Shown here: positions 1-8,759 of the stretch, piece after piece
Layout: every line of letters begins with the position of its first letter
Position numbering within the stretch: position 1 is the stretch's first letter
Notes under the pieces: generated by a model
The model's database searches: none
Told to the model about the DNA's origin: nothing
What the model saw: the letters and a program-made list of their open reading frames with translations, nothing else
Position numbers and translations under genes: made by a program
Assembly: GCF_035969385.1 (NCBI RefSeq)
Contig: NZ_JAYKKJ010000003.1
Location: 124,001 to 188,000 of the forward strand
DNA: 64,000 nucleotides
DNA from: SELP01 sp035969385
GTDB taxonomy: Bacteria; Pseudomonadota; Alphaproteobacteria; Rhodobacterales; Rhodobacteraceae
Direction of reading: 5' to 3'

Positions 1-1102
1 TGGCAAGGTCGGCGCCGGAAAAACCGGGGGTGCCGCGGGCAATGATCCGCAGGTCCACGTTGGGGCCAAGCGGCACCTTGCGGGCATGCACGTTAAGGAT
101 CTTCTCGCGACCCTTGATATCCGGGTTCGGCACCGTGACCTGACGGTCGAACCGGCCCGGACGCAGCAGCGCCGGGTCCAGAACGTCGCGGCGGTTGGTG
201 GCGGCGATGATGATCACGCCCTCGTTCGCCTCGAACCCGTCCATTTCGACCAGAAGCTGGTTGAGCGTCTGTTCGCGTTCGTCATTGCCACCGCCATAAC
301 CGGCCCCACGGGCACGGCCCACGGCGTCGATCTCGTCGATGAAGACGATACAGGGGGCGTTCTTTTTGGCCTGTTCGAACATGTCACGGACGCGGGACGC
401 ACCGACGCCCACGAACATTTCCACGAAGTCAGACCCCGAGATGGTGAAGAAGGGCACGCCGGCCTCGCCCGCGATGGCACGGGCCAGCAACGTCTTACCG
501 GTGCCCGGAGGGCCGACCAGAAGCGCACCCTTGGGGATCTTGCCGCCAAGGCGAGAAAACTTCTGCGGGTTGCGCAGGAATTCGACGATCTCTTCCAGTT
601 CTTCCTTGGCCTCGTCGATCCCGGCCACGTCATCAAAGGTGACGCGCCCGTGCCGTTCGGTCAGCAGCTTTGCCTTGGACTTGCCAAAGCCCATGGCGCC
701 GCCGCGTCCACCGCCTTGCATCCGGTTCATAAAGTAGATCCAGACGCCGATCAGCAGAAGGAAGGGCAAGAGTGACAGAAGGAACGTCTGGAACGTGCTT
801 TGTTCCTGGCTTTCCGCCGAGAAGGGCACGCCACGGTCGGTCAATTCGGCGATCAGGATACCGGTGGTTTCCTGCGACGCTGGCATGATCGTGGTGAATT
901 TGCCGGAAGCCGTCGTGTACACCACCTGCTCTCCGTCGATCGTGACGTTGGTCACGCTGCCGTCGCGCACTTCGGACAGGAACTCCGAATAGGCAGGCAT
1001 CCGGCTTTGGACGGTATTGTTGTCGCCGCTGAAAACGCTGAACAGGGCGAGGATCATCAGAAACAAGACGACCCAGAAGACGAGATTGCGCGCGTTGCCC
1101 AA
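1..1102 (-). CDS. ftsH: ATP-dependent zinc metalloprotease FtsH (N-terminal part, cut by window edge)
   Basis: Membrane-anchored AAA+ protease that degrades membrane and some soluble proteins. Only the first 367 codons are inside the window. Reading back from a TTG at 1100-1102, which has AAAGGAG about 7 nt upstream, gives MGNARN, a first membrane segment (about residues 7-25), a periplasmic domain, and a second membrane segment (about 104-124). The AAA module follows with Walker A GPPGTGKT (196-203), Walker B IVFIDEID and an arginine-finger region ending RPGRFDR. The HEXXH protease centre would lie left of position 1. It is last in the tol-pal/tilS gene row, 85 nt after tilS, the usual alphaproteobacterial order. 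The identity is certain; only the C-terminus cannot be checked. Confidence 0.97.
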   Translation of the reverse strand, partial: MGNARNLVFWVVLFLMILALFSVFSGDNNTVQSRMPAYSEFLSEVRDGSVTNVTIDGEQVVYTTASGKFTTIMPASQETTGILIAELTDRGVPFSAESQEQSTFQTFLLSLLPFLLLIGVWIYFMNRMQGGGRGGAMGFGKSKAKLLTERHGRVTFDDVAGIDEAKEELEEIVEFLRNPQKFSRLGGKIPKGALLVGPPGTGKTLLARAIAGEAGVPFFTISGSDFVEMFVGVGASRVRDMFEQAKKNAPCIVFIDEIDAVGRARGAGYGGGNDEREQTLNQLLVEMDGFEANEGVIIIAATNRRDVLDPALLRPGRFDRQVTVPNPDIKGREKILNVHARKVPLGPNVDLRIIARGTPGFSGADLA

Positions 1103-1187
1103 GGGGGAACTCCTTTGAAATCCGCTTTTCCGGGGCGAGAGTCGCGCCCCGTGCTTGCGACTTAAAATAGGGATCGCGCGGGGTTGT

Positions 1188-2456
1188 TCAATGCGAATGC
1201 AGAAATGACATGAAATCCGCGACAATCCGCACCGACCATTCGGGATTGAAACCAGCCAGCGGGGCGGCGATGAGCGTGTCGCCCGACCAGATCGCGGGGC
1301 TGGACAGCAGGCTGTCGCGGGGCAGGCCGGTGCTGCGCCAATCCGGGCAATCCTTGACAGCCTCGCCCAGCGCCCGAACCTCCAACCCCGGCGCATGGGG
1401 ACCGTCGACCGCCCAGCGGCCATCCCAGACCCCGGTTGTCGGACAGGTTGTGGCCCGCACGGCGTTCCATTCCCGGCTGATGCGGATCACCCCGTCGCGT
1501 TCGGTCACGAGACAGCCCGCCAGCGTGTGTTTACCCGCCAGCGACAGCCCGGCGGACAGCTCTACCATCGCCGACCAGCGGGGCGGGTAGTCGCCGTGCC
1601 CGACCCAACGCAGACCAGCGACCAGCAGCCGGTTAATGATCTCGGGATGCATCGGCGGGCGGGACCGGCGCGGGATCAGGAGGTCGCCCCCGTCGATGGT
1701 CACATGGGTGTGGGCCGCCTCGGCGGTGTAATGGGCCAGCGCGGACCGAGCGCCGCGCAGGGCATCGGCGGAATGGAACAGCTCCTCCACCCCGATCCCA
1801 AGGTCCGACAGGGCCGACAAGGCCTTGCGCGCCCGGGCCCGGTCGAACCGGTCGTCTTCATTGGTCGGATCGTCGATCCACGGCACCTCGTGCCGGCGCA
1901 GGTAGTCCCGCAGGTCCGCGCGGCTTTGCTGCCACAAGGGCCGCGCCCAGCGTATGCCGTCCCGTTCGAACTGCACTTCCATCGCCGCCAACCCGTCCAG
2001 CCCGGATTTTCGGGCCAGCCGCATCAGGAAGGTTTCCGCGATGTCGTCGGCGGTATGGCCCAGAAGGATGCCGCCGATCCCCCTGCCCTTCGCCCAAGCG
2101 CCGATCAGGTGGATGCGGGCACGGCGGGCGGCGTCCATCACATTGCCGCGCCCGTCCCAATCGTCCCAGCGCAGGATCGCGTGATTGATCCCCAGCCCCT
2201 CGCAGTAGGCGGCAACGGCGCGGGCCTCGTCCGCGCTGTCAGACCGTAACCTATGGTCGACGGTCACCGCCTCTAGCACCGTCTCGGTGCCGTGAAAGAC
2301 CTCGTAGGCGAGATGCAGCAGCGCCATGGAATCGCCGCCGCCCGATACGGCGACGGCAATCCGTTCGGGCATAGCCGGAAAGATGGCGGTGCCGACGAAA
2401 TGGCGCAACTGGGCGTCAAGCGCGGCGGCGGCGTCGGCTGCTGCGGTCACTGGCAC
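1188..2456 (-). CDS. tilS: tRNA(Ile)-lysidine synthase TilS
   Basis: Converts C34 of tRNA-Ile(CAU) to lysidine with ATP and lysine, changing codon reading from AUG to AUA and charging from Met to Ile. The PP-loop SGGGDS (residues 38-43) and the LLGHTADD motif of the N-terminal adenylation domain are visible. At 422 aa it has the usual length, including the C-terminal tRNA-binding part. The ATG at 2456 overlaps the end of ybgF by 10 nt, so translation is probably coupled. The gene sits between ybgF and ftsH, a conserved arrangement in alphaproteobacteria. Confidence 0.96.
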   Translation of the reverse strand: MPVTAAADAAAALDAQLRHFVGTAIFPAMPERIAVAVSGGGDSMALLHLAYEVFHGTETVLEAVTVDHRLRSDSADEARAVAAYCEGLGINHAILRWDDWDGRGNVMDAARRARIHLIGAWAKGRGIGGILLGHTADDIAETFLMRLARKSGLDGLAAMEVQFERDGIRWARPLWQQSRADLRDYLRRHEVPWIDDPTNEDDRFDRARARKALSALSDLGIGVEELFHSADALRGARSALAHYTAEAAHTHVTIDGGDLLIPRRSRPPMHPEIINRLLVAGLRWVGHGDYPPRWSAMVELSAGLSLAGKHTLAGCLVTERDGVIRISREWNAVRATTCPTTGVWDGRWAVDGPHAPGLEVRALGEAVKDCPDWRSTGLPRDSLLSSPAIWSGDTLIAAPLAGFNPEWSVRIVADFMSFLHSH

Positions 2457-3268
2457 CCAAAGGTGCGGCGGGCGGTGTCCGCGTCAAAGCTTGCCTCGCT
2501 TCCGGGGAAGCGGGTGCCGACCTCTGCCAGGGTAATGCAGGCATCCTGCACTTGCCCGATCGCGCCAAGCGCAAAGCCCAGCTTGAACAGGGCGTCCGGC
2601 GCGGTGTCCCCGGCCTGATCGGTCGAGAAACTTTCCAGATAGGCCCGGGCGGCGTTGGTCATCTCGCCCATGCTTTCCAGCGCCTCGCCCCGCAGATAGT
2701 GGGCGCGGGCGTTCAGCGGTCCGCCCGGGTAGGTCTGGACAAAGGCCGCAAACTGGTCAGCGGCGCCGCGAAAGTCGCCCGCCGAAAGGGCGGCCTCCGC
2801 CCGTTCGAAATCCGACTGTTCGTTGATCGCCAGAACCGGGCCGCCGTTGTCGGGTTGGGCCGTGGGCACCGACACCGCATTGTCGATCCCGCCAAGGCTG
2901 GGCGTGTCGCCAAGCGCGCCGATGTCGCAGCCCTCTTCCAACTCACACAGCCGGAATTCAAGGTCGCCAATCCGGTTGGTCCCATCGGCGGTAATCCGGT
3001 TGATCCGGAATTCCAGCTCTTCGGTTTTCGAGGTCAGTAATTGCAACTGCGCCTCGATACTGTCGAGCCGTTCCAGCGGGGTATTGCCGCCGATCTGGGT
3101 GGTGGGGGCGCCAGTCGTGGACAGTTCGACCTTCAACCGCTGGATTTCGACATAAAGCACCGAAAGCTCTTGCCGGATATCGGCAAGGGTCTGGTCCTGC
3201 GCGGCGACCGGGGCTGGCAGGGTCAGTCCGGTCATGATGGCGATTGCGGCTGCGGTGGAACGGAACAT
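2447..3268 (-). CDS. ybgF: Cell division coordinator CpoB / YbgF, Tol-Pal associated
   Basis: Periplasmic protein of the Tol-Pal system; in E. coli its homologue coordinates outer-membrane constriction with peptidoglycan synthesis. The 273-aa product has a signal peptide (MFRSTAAAIAIMTGLTLPAPVAAQ fits in type; cleavage after VAA or AQ), then a predicted coiled coil (about residues 30-90, leucine-rich heptads) and C-terminal TPR-like repeats beginning near DFERAEAALSAGDFRGAA. That is the normal CpoB layout. It starts 22 nt after pal and overlaps tilS by 10 nt. Confidence 0.93.
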   Translation of the reverse strand: MFRSTAAAIAIMTGLTLPAPVAAQDQTLADIRQELSVLYVEIQRLKVELSTTGAPTTQIGGNTPLERLDSIEAQLQLLTSKTEELEFRINRITADGTNRIGDLEFRLCELEEGCDIGALGDTPSLGGIDNAVSVPTAQPDNGGPVLAINEQSDFERAEAALSAGDFRGAADQFAAFVQTYPGGPLNARAHYLRGEALESMGEMTNAARAYLESFSTDQAGDTAPDALFKLGFALGAIGQVQDACITLAEVGTRFPGSEASFDADTARRTFGCQ

Positions 3269-3290
3269 GGCGGCCCCCTTTACGATACGA

Positions 3291-3803
3291 TCAGCTGAGC
3301 GACCCGATCGAGATCACGGTCACGGCCCGGCGGTTCTGGGTGTAGCAGCTTTCGTCCGAACAGACAGCGATCGGGCGTTCCTTGCCGTAAGACACGGTGC
3401 GGATGCGGGACGCCGGAACACCCTGCGAAATCAGGTATTCGCGAACCGCGTTCGCGCGGCGGGCGCCAAGGGCAAGGTTGTATTCACGGGTGCCCTGTTC
3501 GTCGGCGTGGCCTTCGATCACGGCAAGGTAGTCAGAGTTGGTCAGCAGCCACTGGGCCTGACCATTCAGGGTGACCATCGCCTCTGGCGTCAGGGTCGAC
3601 TGGTCAACGGCGAACAGCACGCGATCGCCGACGGTCTGGCTGAAATAGGCCGGGCTGGCCGGATCGTTGACGCCGCCCATGGCCCCGTCGGCCCCATTGG
3701 CGTTCAGGTCAACGGTATTGCCCCCGCCAAAGCGGTTGGGATTGGTACAGGCTGCGGTGGAGAGGGCCACAAGAAGCAGGGCCGCTTTCGTCAGGGTGCG
3801 CAT
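3291..3803 (-). CDS. pal: Peptidoglycan-associated lipoprotein Pal
   Basis: Outer-membrane lipoprotein that binds peptidoglycan and TolB. The 170-aa protein has a lipoprotein signal ending LSTAAC with the lipidated cysteine at residue 19, then a linker and an OmpA-like domain. The domain holds the peptidoglycan-binding segment IEGHADEQGTREYN and the following GARRANAVREYL helix. The ATG at 3803 is preceded by AAAAGGA with good spacing. It lies 88 nt downstream of tolB and just before ybgF. Confidence 0.97.
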   Translation of the reverse strand: MRTLTKAALLLVALSTAACTNPNRFGGGNTVDLNANGADGAMGGVNDPASPAYFSQTVGDRVLFAVDQSTLTPEAMVTLNGQAQWLLTNSDYLAVIEGHADEQGTREYNLALGARRANAVREYLISQGVPASRIRTVSYGKERPIAVCSDESCYTQNRRAVTVISIGSLS

Positions 3804-3891
3804 GGGTTAAAGTCCTTTTGGGTCTTATTGGTGCTCGATTGGCGGAAAGATAGCACGGGCCGCCCCCCTTGGGAATGCAGCCCGGCGCGGG

Positions 3892-5220
3892 TTAGCGTTG
3901 CAGCGGGCCCCAGCTGGGGTCAGAGGCGAAAGACGGGGTTGCGACCTGCCGCAGGTTCCGCCCCGAAATGTCGACGGAATACAGCGACGGCGCCCCGCTG
4001 GCCCCTTGGGTTTCGCGGAAGAACATGATGACCCGTCCGTTTGGCGCCCAAGTCGGGCCTTCGTCAAGGAACGAGGACGTCAGCAGACGCTCTTCCGACC
4101 CGTCGGTGCGCACGACACCGATGTGGAACCGTCCGGCGTTCTGCTTGGTGAAGGCAATCAGGTCACCGCGCGGGGACCAGACCGGCGTGCCATAGCGCCC
4201 GTCGCCAAAGGAAATGCGCCGCGCCTCGCCGCCATCGGCGGACATGATATAAAGCTGCGGGCTGCCGGACCGGTCACTTTCGAAGACGATCTGGCTGCCA
4301 TCGGGCGAGAAGCTGGGGGCCGTTTCGATCGACGGTGCGCTGGTCAGACGGGTGTTCTGGCCGGTTGCCAGATCGGTGCGCCAGATATCGGTATTGCCGC
4401 CGTTGGACAGGCTATAGATCACCTGCCGGCCATCGCGGCTGAACCGGGGCGAGAAAGACATCTCGCCCGGTGCGGTCGTGATTTGCTGCCGCCCGACATT
4501 GGCCACGTCCAGCACGTTGATCCGGGGAAAGCCGCTTTCAAAACTGGTGTACAACACACGGTCGCCCGTGGGCGAGAACCGGGGCGCAAGAACAAGGGCC
4601 GCGCTGTCAGTCAGATATTGGATATTGGCCCCGTCATAGTCCATGATCGCCAGCCGCTTCTGCCGGTCGCCCTTGGGCCCGGATTCAGAGACAAAGACCA
4701 CGCGGCTGTCGAAATAGGCCCCTTCGCCGGTGATCCGGGTGTAGACCGTATCGGCCACCTTATGGGCCATCCGGCGCCAGCCATCGACAGACCCCACGAA
4801 TTGCAGACCGTCGCCCATCTCGGTCCCCGAGAAGACATCATAAAGCCGGAACTTCACCACCACCTGATTGCCCGAGACGGACACCGCCCCGGTGATCAGC
4901 GCCTGCGCGTTGATCGCGCGCCAGTCGGCGTAGGACACCGATTGGGCAAAACTGGAATGCTGGCTGATAAAGGCAGAGGCCGGGATCTGCCGGAACAGCG
5001 CCGTGTTGACCAGATCGTCGGCCACCACCTGGCTGATCTGCGCCGCCATCTGCTCGGACCCGGCGGTTTCAGCCTGAAACACCGGCAGGGCAAAGGGCAA
5101 GGGTTCGATCACCCCATCGGTGATGGTCAGCCGCAGGGGGCCGTTCTGCGCCATGACGGGCGCGGCAAGGGGGCCTGCAAGCATAAGGGCAAGAAACAGG
5201 GCCAGTAGTCGTTTCATCAT
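3892..5220 (-). CDS. tolB: Tol-Pal system beta-propeller protein TolB
   Basis: Periplasmic protein that shuttles between Pal and the TolA complex. The 442-aa product has a Sec signal (cleavage after about residue 25, near PVMAQ), an N-terminal alpha/beta domain and a C-terminal six-bladed WD40-like propeller. The repeated blade cores are visible as PRFSPTGDRVLYTS, PRFSRDGRQVIYS, PSFSPDGSQIVFES, PVWSPRGDLIAFT and PTWAPNGRVIMFF. The long plus-strand ORF over the same bases is only its antisense shadow. Confidence 0.97.
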   Translation of the reverse strand: MMKRLLALFLALMLAGPLAAPVMAQNGPLRLTITDGVIEPLPFALPVFQAETAGSEQMAAQISQVVADDLVNTALFRQIPASAFISQHSSFAQSVSYADWRAINAQALITGAVSVSGNQVVVKFRLYDVFSGTEMGDGLQFVGSVDGWRRMAHKVADTVYTRITGEGAYFDSRVVFVSESGPKGDRQKRLAIMDYDGANIQYLTDSAALVLAPRFSPTGDRVLYTSFESGFPRINVLDVANVGRQQITTAPGEMSFSPRFSRDGRQVIYSLSNGGNTDIWRTDLATGQNTRLTSAPSIETAPSFSPDGSQIVFESDRSGSPQLYIMSADGGEARRISFGDGRYGTPVWSPRGDLIAFTKQNAGRFHIGVVRTDGSEERLLTSSFLDEGPTWAPNGRVIMFFRETQGASGAPSLYSVDISGRNLRQVATPSFASDPSWGPLQR

Positions 5221-5335
5221 TTCGGTCCTCGGGTCCGGGATCGGGTCCAGTCAAAGCCTGTGTCGGCATTGACATTCAATAACAACGCACCTGTCGGTGC
5301 AGGGGGAAAATGCGCGGAAGCTTGCCGTAGCCGCA

Positions 5336-6460
5336 TCAGCGCAGCCTCATGCCGGTGGGGTCAAAGGTGATTTCCACCTCTTTCCAGTGGTCGTATTTGT
5401 CGGCGGGCAAGTCATAGCCGCCGCTGCCCTGACAACGCAGAATGGCGCGGCGGGCGGTCTGATAGGCGGTTTCGGCCTGTGCCGCTGTCCCACCGGTTGA
5501 CGACAAAAGCCGCACAGTGTTGCCGACGACCTTGCCGTCCTGCCCCAGATCAAAGCCGACCGTCACCGTCACCCGCGCCCATTCGGCACCCGGATCGACG
5601 TTCCAGCAGCCGTTGACGGCGACGCGGAACGCCTCGCGCTCTGATCCGGTCATCGGCGGACCCACGGGGGCCGAGGTTGGCTGCGCGGCACTGGCCAGCG
5701 CATCGGCAAGGGCCGCGGCAACAGCATCCTCCTGCGGCGCTTCGTTCGCCGGTGCCGGGGCCTCGGCGGTCCGGGTTTCGGGTTCCGCCGGTTGCGGCGC
5801 GGGCCGGTTCGGGCGGCTGCGCGGCCGGACCGAGGTTTCGACCGCACCGGATGGGGTTTCCGCCTCGGTCACGATCTCGGGCGCAGCCTCTTGCGGGGCG
5901 GTTGCCTCTTGCGCTTCCTCGGCGACCTCGGGGGTTTCCTGCGCGTCCGGTGCGACCTCGACCTGCACCTCGGGCGCGGTCTCGGCCTCGGGCGGCGGCG
6001 GCGGCGCGGGCGTGTCGGCGATGCGCGGCGATGGGCGGGGCACCGGGCGCGGGCTATCAGTCAGGTCAGCGGCAGAGGGCGGTTCGACCGGCTGCACAAG
6101 GTCGGGCACGTTCTCCTGCACCTCGGCCGGGGGTGTCGGCGGGGCGGGTGGCGCGGGCGGCGGCGCTTCCTCTGCCGGGGCTTCGGTCGGGGGTGGGGTT
6201 TCCTGTGCCGGGGCGACATCGGGTTCGGTCGCAGGCGGGGTCGGTGTCTCTTCGATCACCGGCACGGCGGGGGCATCGGGCGCGTCGGGCTGCGGGTTGG
6301 GCGTGGTGGCCCGCACCAGCTGGTCATACTCCTCGCCCGAGACCATGGCGACCTCGATTACCTCGAAGTCCAGCGGGTCATGATTCAGCCCCCAACCGAT
6401 CAGCAGCCAGCTGATCAGCGCGACATGGCTGACGCCCGAGATATACTGACCGGGTGACAC
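5336..6460 (-). CDS. tolA: TolA: inner-membrane energy transducer of the Tol-Pal system
   Basis: Links the TolQR proton motor to the outer membrane. The 374-aa product starts at GTG (6458-6460), 12 nt after tolR. It has one N-terminal membrane segment (about residues 10-25, HVALISWLLIGWGLN), then a long Pro/Ala/Glu-rich periplasmic spacer (about 45-260). A compact C-terminal TolA/TonB-type domain follows, with a cysteine pair (CW and RCQG). The composition of the middle region explains several spurious Gly/Ala/Ser-rich ORFs on the other strand. A 115-nt gap separates it from tolB. Confidence 0.93.
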   Translation of the reverse strand: MSPGQYISGVSHVALISWLLIGWGLNHDPLDFEVIEVAMVSGEEYDQLVRATTPNPQPDAPDAPAVPVIEETPTPPATEPDVAPAQETPPPTEAPAEEAPPPAPPAPPTPPAEVQENVPDLVQPVEPPSAADLTDSPRPVPRPSPRIADTPAPPPPPEAETAPEVQVEVAPDAQETPEVAEEAQEATAPQEAAPEIVTEAETPSGAVETSVRPRSRPNRPAPQPAEPETRTAEAPAPANEAPQEDAVAAALADALASAAQPTSAPVGPPMTGSEREAFRVAVNGCWNVDPGAEWARVTVTVGFDLGQDGKVVGNTVRLLSSTGGTAAQAETAYQTARRAILRCQGSGGYDLPADKYDHWKEVEITFDPTGMRLR

Positions 6461-6472
6461 GGCGCGGCCGCC

Positions 6473-6940
6473 CTATCCGTCCGACCCCGTACGGGTCGCG
6501 GCATCGGTGACAAGCCCGATGTTGGTGAATCCGGCGGCGTTCAGAAGGCCCATGACATGGGCCACCCTGTCCCAGCTGTTGGCGGCATCGGCCCGGACGA
6601 AAACCCGGTCGCTGTCGCGTTCGGCCAGAACCGCCTGCAACTTCGCGACCAATTCGGCTTCGGCCGTTTCCGTGGTCTGGATGGCAAGGGTGCCATCGGC
6701 GGCAATGGACACGGTCAGCGGTTCTTCCTGATCGGGCGGCAAGGCGGCGGCCTGGGTGTCGGGCATGTTGACCTCGATCCCGACGACCGACAGGGGGGCT
6801 GCCACCATGAAGATGATCAGAAGCACCAGCATCACATCGACGAAGGGCGTGACGTTGATCTCGGACATGGGCCGGTTGCGGCGGCGACGGCGGCGGTGAT
6901 TGCCCCCGTCATCCTGCTGGTTCTGGATCGCGGCGCCCAT
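6473..6940 (-). CDS. tolR: TolR: ExbD/TolR biopolymer transport protein
   Basis: Proton-channel partner of TolQ. The 155-aa protein has an Arg-rich cytoplasmic N-terminus (HRRRRRRNRP), the conserved SEINVTPFVDVMLVLLIIF segment with the channel aspartate in TPFVD, one transmembrane helix and a periplasmic ExbD domain. It begins 3 nt after tolQ ends and is followed 12 nt later by tolA, so the three are surely cotranscribed. Confidence 0.97.
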   Translation of the reverse strand: MGAAIQNQQDDGGNHRRRRRRNRPMSEINVTPFVDVMLVLLIIFMVAAPLSVVGIEVNMPDTQAAALPPDQEEPLTVSIAADGTLAIQTTETAEAELVAKLQAVLAERDSDRVFVRADAANSWDRVAHVMGLLNAAGFTNIGLVTDAATRTGSDG

Positions 6941-6943
6941 CGG

Positions 6944-7618
6944 TCAGCTGTCCAGCTGGCGCGACAGGATGGTGGCGAATTCGTCGGCAAAGGCCTCGTA
7001 GCCCGCGACGATGCGGTCCTGATCGGCGCTCAGCTTGTTATAGAAGATCGCCGCAGGGATCGCCGCCAGAAGTCCAAGGCCAGTTGCCAGCAGCGCCTCG
7101 GAGATACCGGGGGCGACGACCGCAAGGTTGGTGTTCTGCTGTTCGGCGATTTCGATGAAGGAATTCATGATCCCCCAGACGGTCCCGAACAGGCCCACGA
7201 AAGGCGCGGTCGAGGCGACGGTCGCCAACACCGGCAGGCCCTTTTGCAGGCGTTCGCTTTCCTTGGCAATGGCCACGTCCATGCTGCGGTCGATCCGGCC
7301 CTGTGCCCCCGCAATCAGCCCGCCGTCCTGCCGGTGGCTGCGGCGCCATTCCAACATGCCCGAGGCAAAGATCTTCTGGCTTTGCCCGGTGGGGCTCGTC
7401 CCGATCTGGTCGAACAATTCGTCCAGCGGCTCGCCCGACCAGAAGGACCGGTCGAAGACTGCCGCCTCGGCCCGGGCCTTGCGATACTGGATGATCTTGT
7501 CGATCACCACGGCCCAGCACCAGACAGAGGCGAGGACCAGAAGGATCATCACCAGTTTGACGATAAGGGTCGCGCGGGCAAAAAGCGCCCACATGGTATA
7601 GTCGGTTGCAACGTCCAT
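6944..7618 (-). CDS. tolQ: TolQ: MotA/TolQ/ExbB proton channel
   Basis: Forms the proton-motive-force driven motor with TolR. The 224-aa product shows three hydrophobic segments (about residues 12-36, 128-155 and 165-190). The conserved channel region is LATVASTAPFVGLFGTVWGI, followed by ISEALLATGLGLLAAIPA. A 158-nt gap to ybgC holds a hairpin and a possible internal promoter. Confidence 0.97.
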   Translation of the reverse strand: MDVATDYTMWALFARATLIVKLVMILLVLASVWCWAVVIDKIIQYRKARAEAAVFDRSFWSGEPLDELFDQIGTSPTGQSQKIFASGMLEWRRSHRQDGGLIAGAQGRIDRSMDVAIAKESERLQKGLPVLATVASTAPFVGLFGTVWGIMNSFIEIAEQQNTNLAVVAPGISEALLATGLGLLAAIPAAIFYNKLSADQDRIVAGYEAFADEFATILSRQLDS

Positions 7619-7680
7619 AAGCCTGCTCGCTCGATTGTGTCCGGTGCTTTGACGTGCGCCGGTTCGTGTTTCTTGGCAGA

Positions 7681-7708
7681 TTTACAGCATTTCGCCGCAC
7701 AAAGCCAA
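7681..7708 (-). promoter_or_regulatory. possible internal promoter for tolQ
   Basis: Reading on the minus strand, TTGGCT (7703-7708) and TGTAAA (7681-7686) are 16 nt apart and lie about 62 nt upstream of the tolQ start. Each hexamer matches only 4 of 6 consensus bases, so this is a weak candidate. Confidence 0.3.
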
Positions 7709-7758
7709 TAGAGCCGCGTTCACGTCCCCATTTCAGCAGGTTTCAACCGGCGGGGCTT

Positions 7759-7774
7759 CGGCGGAATGCCGCCG
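7759..7774 (-). other. hairpin just after ybgC
   Basis: A perfect 6-bp stem (CGGCGG / CCGCCG) with a 4-nt loop starts 2 nt after the ybgC stop. No T-run follows on the minus strand, so it is more likely an RNA-processing or stability hairpin than an intrinsic terminator. Confidence 0.5.
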
Positions 7775-7776
7775 GA

Positions 7777-8166
7777 TCAGTGCAGCGGCTGGCGCAGGAT
7801 GGCCGGAATGCGGGCGGGTGCCCCGGTCGGGCCGATGGCCACAAGCGTGACGATGGCCGCGAACAGGCGCTCTCCGTCGCGCAGGACGGTCTGGCGCAGC
7901 ACCATGCGCGCCCCGGTCATCTGCTCCAGTTCCGTCTCGACCTGCAGTTCGTCGTCGAACCGCGCGGGGTGAAGATAATCCGCCTCGACCCGCCGGACGG
8001 CGAAAACGATCCCCTCTTCCGCCTTCAGCCGGGCCTGATCCACCCCCAGTTCCCGCACCCATTCGGTCCGGGCCCGTTCGATGAATTTCAGGTAATTCGC
8101 GTAGTAGACGATGCCCGCAAGGTCGGTATCTTCATAGTAGACGCGAACAGGGAAACGGTGGGTCAT
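7777..8166 (-). CDS. ybgC: YbgC: Tol-Pal-associated acyl-CoA thioesterase (hotdog fold)
   Basis: Small hotdog-fold thioesterase encoded at the head of tol-pal loci; hydrolyses short acyl-CoAs in vitro and is thought to touch phospholipid metabolism. The 129-aa protein has the family signature YYEDTDLAGIVYYANYLKF, with the expected catalytic aspartate at residue 15, and then FIERARTEW. Length is typical. It starts 44 nt after thpR and probably shares its transcript. Confidence 0.95.
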   Translation of the reverse strand: MTHRFPVRVYYEDTDLAGIVYYANYLKFIERARTEWVRELGVDQARLKAEEGIVFAVRRVEADYLHPARFDDELQVETELEQMTGARMVLRQTVLRDGERLFAAIVTLVAIGPTGAPARIPAILRQPLH

Positions 8167-8210
8167 GCGCTGGCCTTCGGTTGCAGTTCCCCGACGCTAG
8201 GGTCCGGGGA

Positions 8211-8759
8211 TCACCCCGTCAACGGATAGCTGGCCAGCGGGGTATAGAGGGGGGCATCGTCCCGCAGGGTCGACTGGAACAGCGTCAGTTCATGCACGTC
8301 GAAGGGCGGCAGCCGCACCCCGGTATTGCGGGCAATAAATGCCTCCAGCCGCGTGCGCTCGGCCGGGTCCACCCGGCCGGGCAGCCGCGACAGGGTGATA
8401 TGGGGGCGGAATTTCTCGTGCCGCAGGTCGATCCCCGCCATGCGCACCATGCGGCGCACCCGGTCCCGCAGGGCAACCAGCGCCGGGTCCGGGTCGATGG
8501 CGGCGAACAGCACGCGCGGCTTGTCGCCACCGAACAGGTCCACCCCCTGCCCCGACAGGGTCAGAGGGCCAGAGCCGATTCCCTCCAGCCGCAGGTGCAG
8601 CTCCTCCAGCTTGTCCTCGGGCTGTTCGCCCAGATAGGCCAGCGTGATGTGATAGTTTTCGGGCGGCACGACGCGGCCGATGTCCAGCCTGTCGGCCATG
8701 CGGGTCACGGCGGCGACAGTTGCATCGGGCAATTGCAGGGCAAGGAACGCGCGGATCAT
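8211..8759 (-). CDS. thpR: RNA 2',3'-cyclic phosphodiesterase (2'-5' RNA ligase family)
   Basis: Member of the 2H phosphoesterase superfamily, which hydrolyses 2',3'-cyclic phosphate RNA ends and shows 2'-5' ligase activity in vitro. The 182-aa length is standard. Both catalytic HxT motifs are present: YHITLAYL (His37, Thr39) and FRPHITLSRL (His120, Thr122). The start ATG overlaps the stop of the upstream gene as ATGA (8756-8759), so translation is coupled to that unknown gene. Confidence 0.93.
   Translation of the reverse strand: MIRAFLALQLPDATVAAVTRMADRLDIGRVVPPENYHITLAYLGEQPEDKLEELHLRLEGIGSGPLTLSGQGVDLFGGDKPRVLFAAIDPDPALVALRDRVRRMVRMAGIDLRHEKFRPHITLSRLPGRVDPAERTRLEAFIARNTGVRLPPFDVHELTLFQSTLRDDAPLYTPLASYPLTG

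Noticed and set aside
3898..5208. 436-codon plus-strand ORF opposite tolB
   Set aside because: It mirrors tolB exactly, has no family motifs, and tolB on the other strand is complete. High GC content makes long antisense frames common.
5517..6457. Gly/Ala/Ser- and Arg-rich ORFs that might look like repeat or collagen-like proteins
   Set aside because: They are frame shadows of the Pro/Ala/Glu-rich spacer of tolA.
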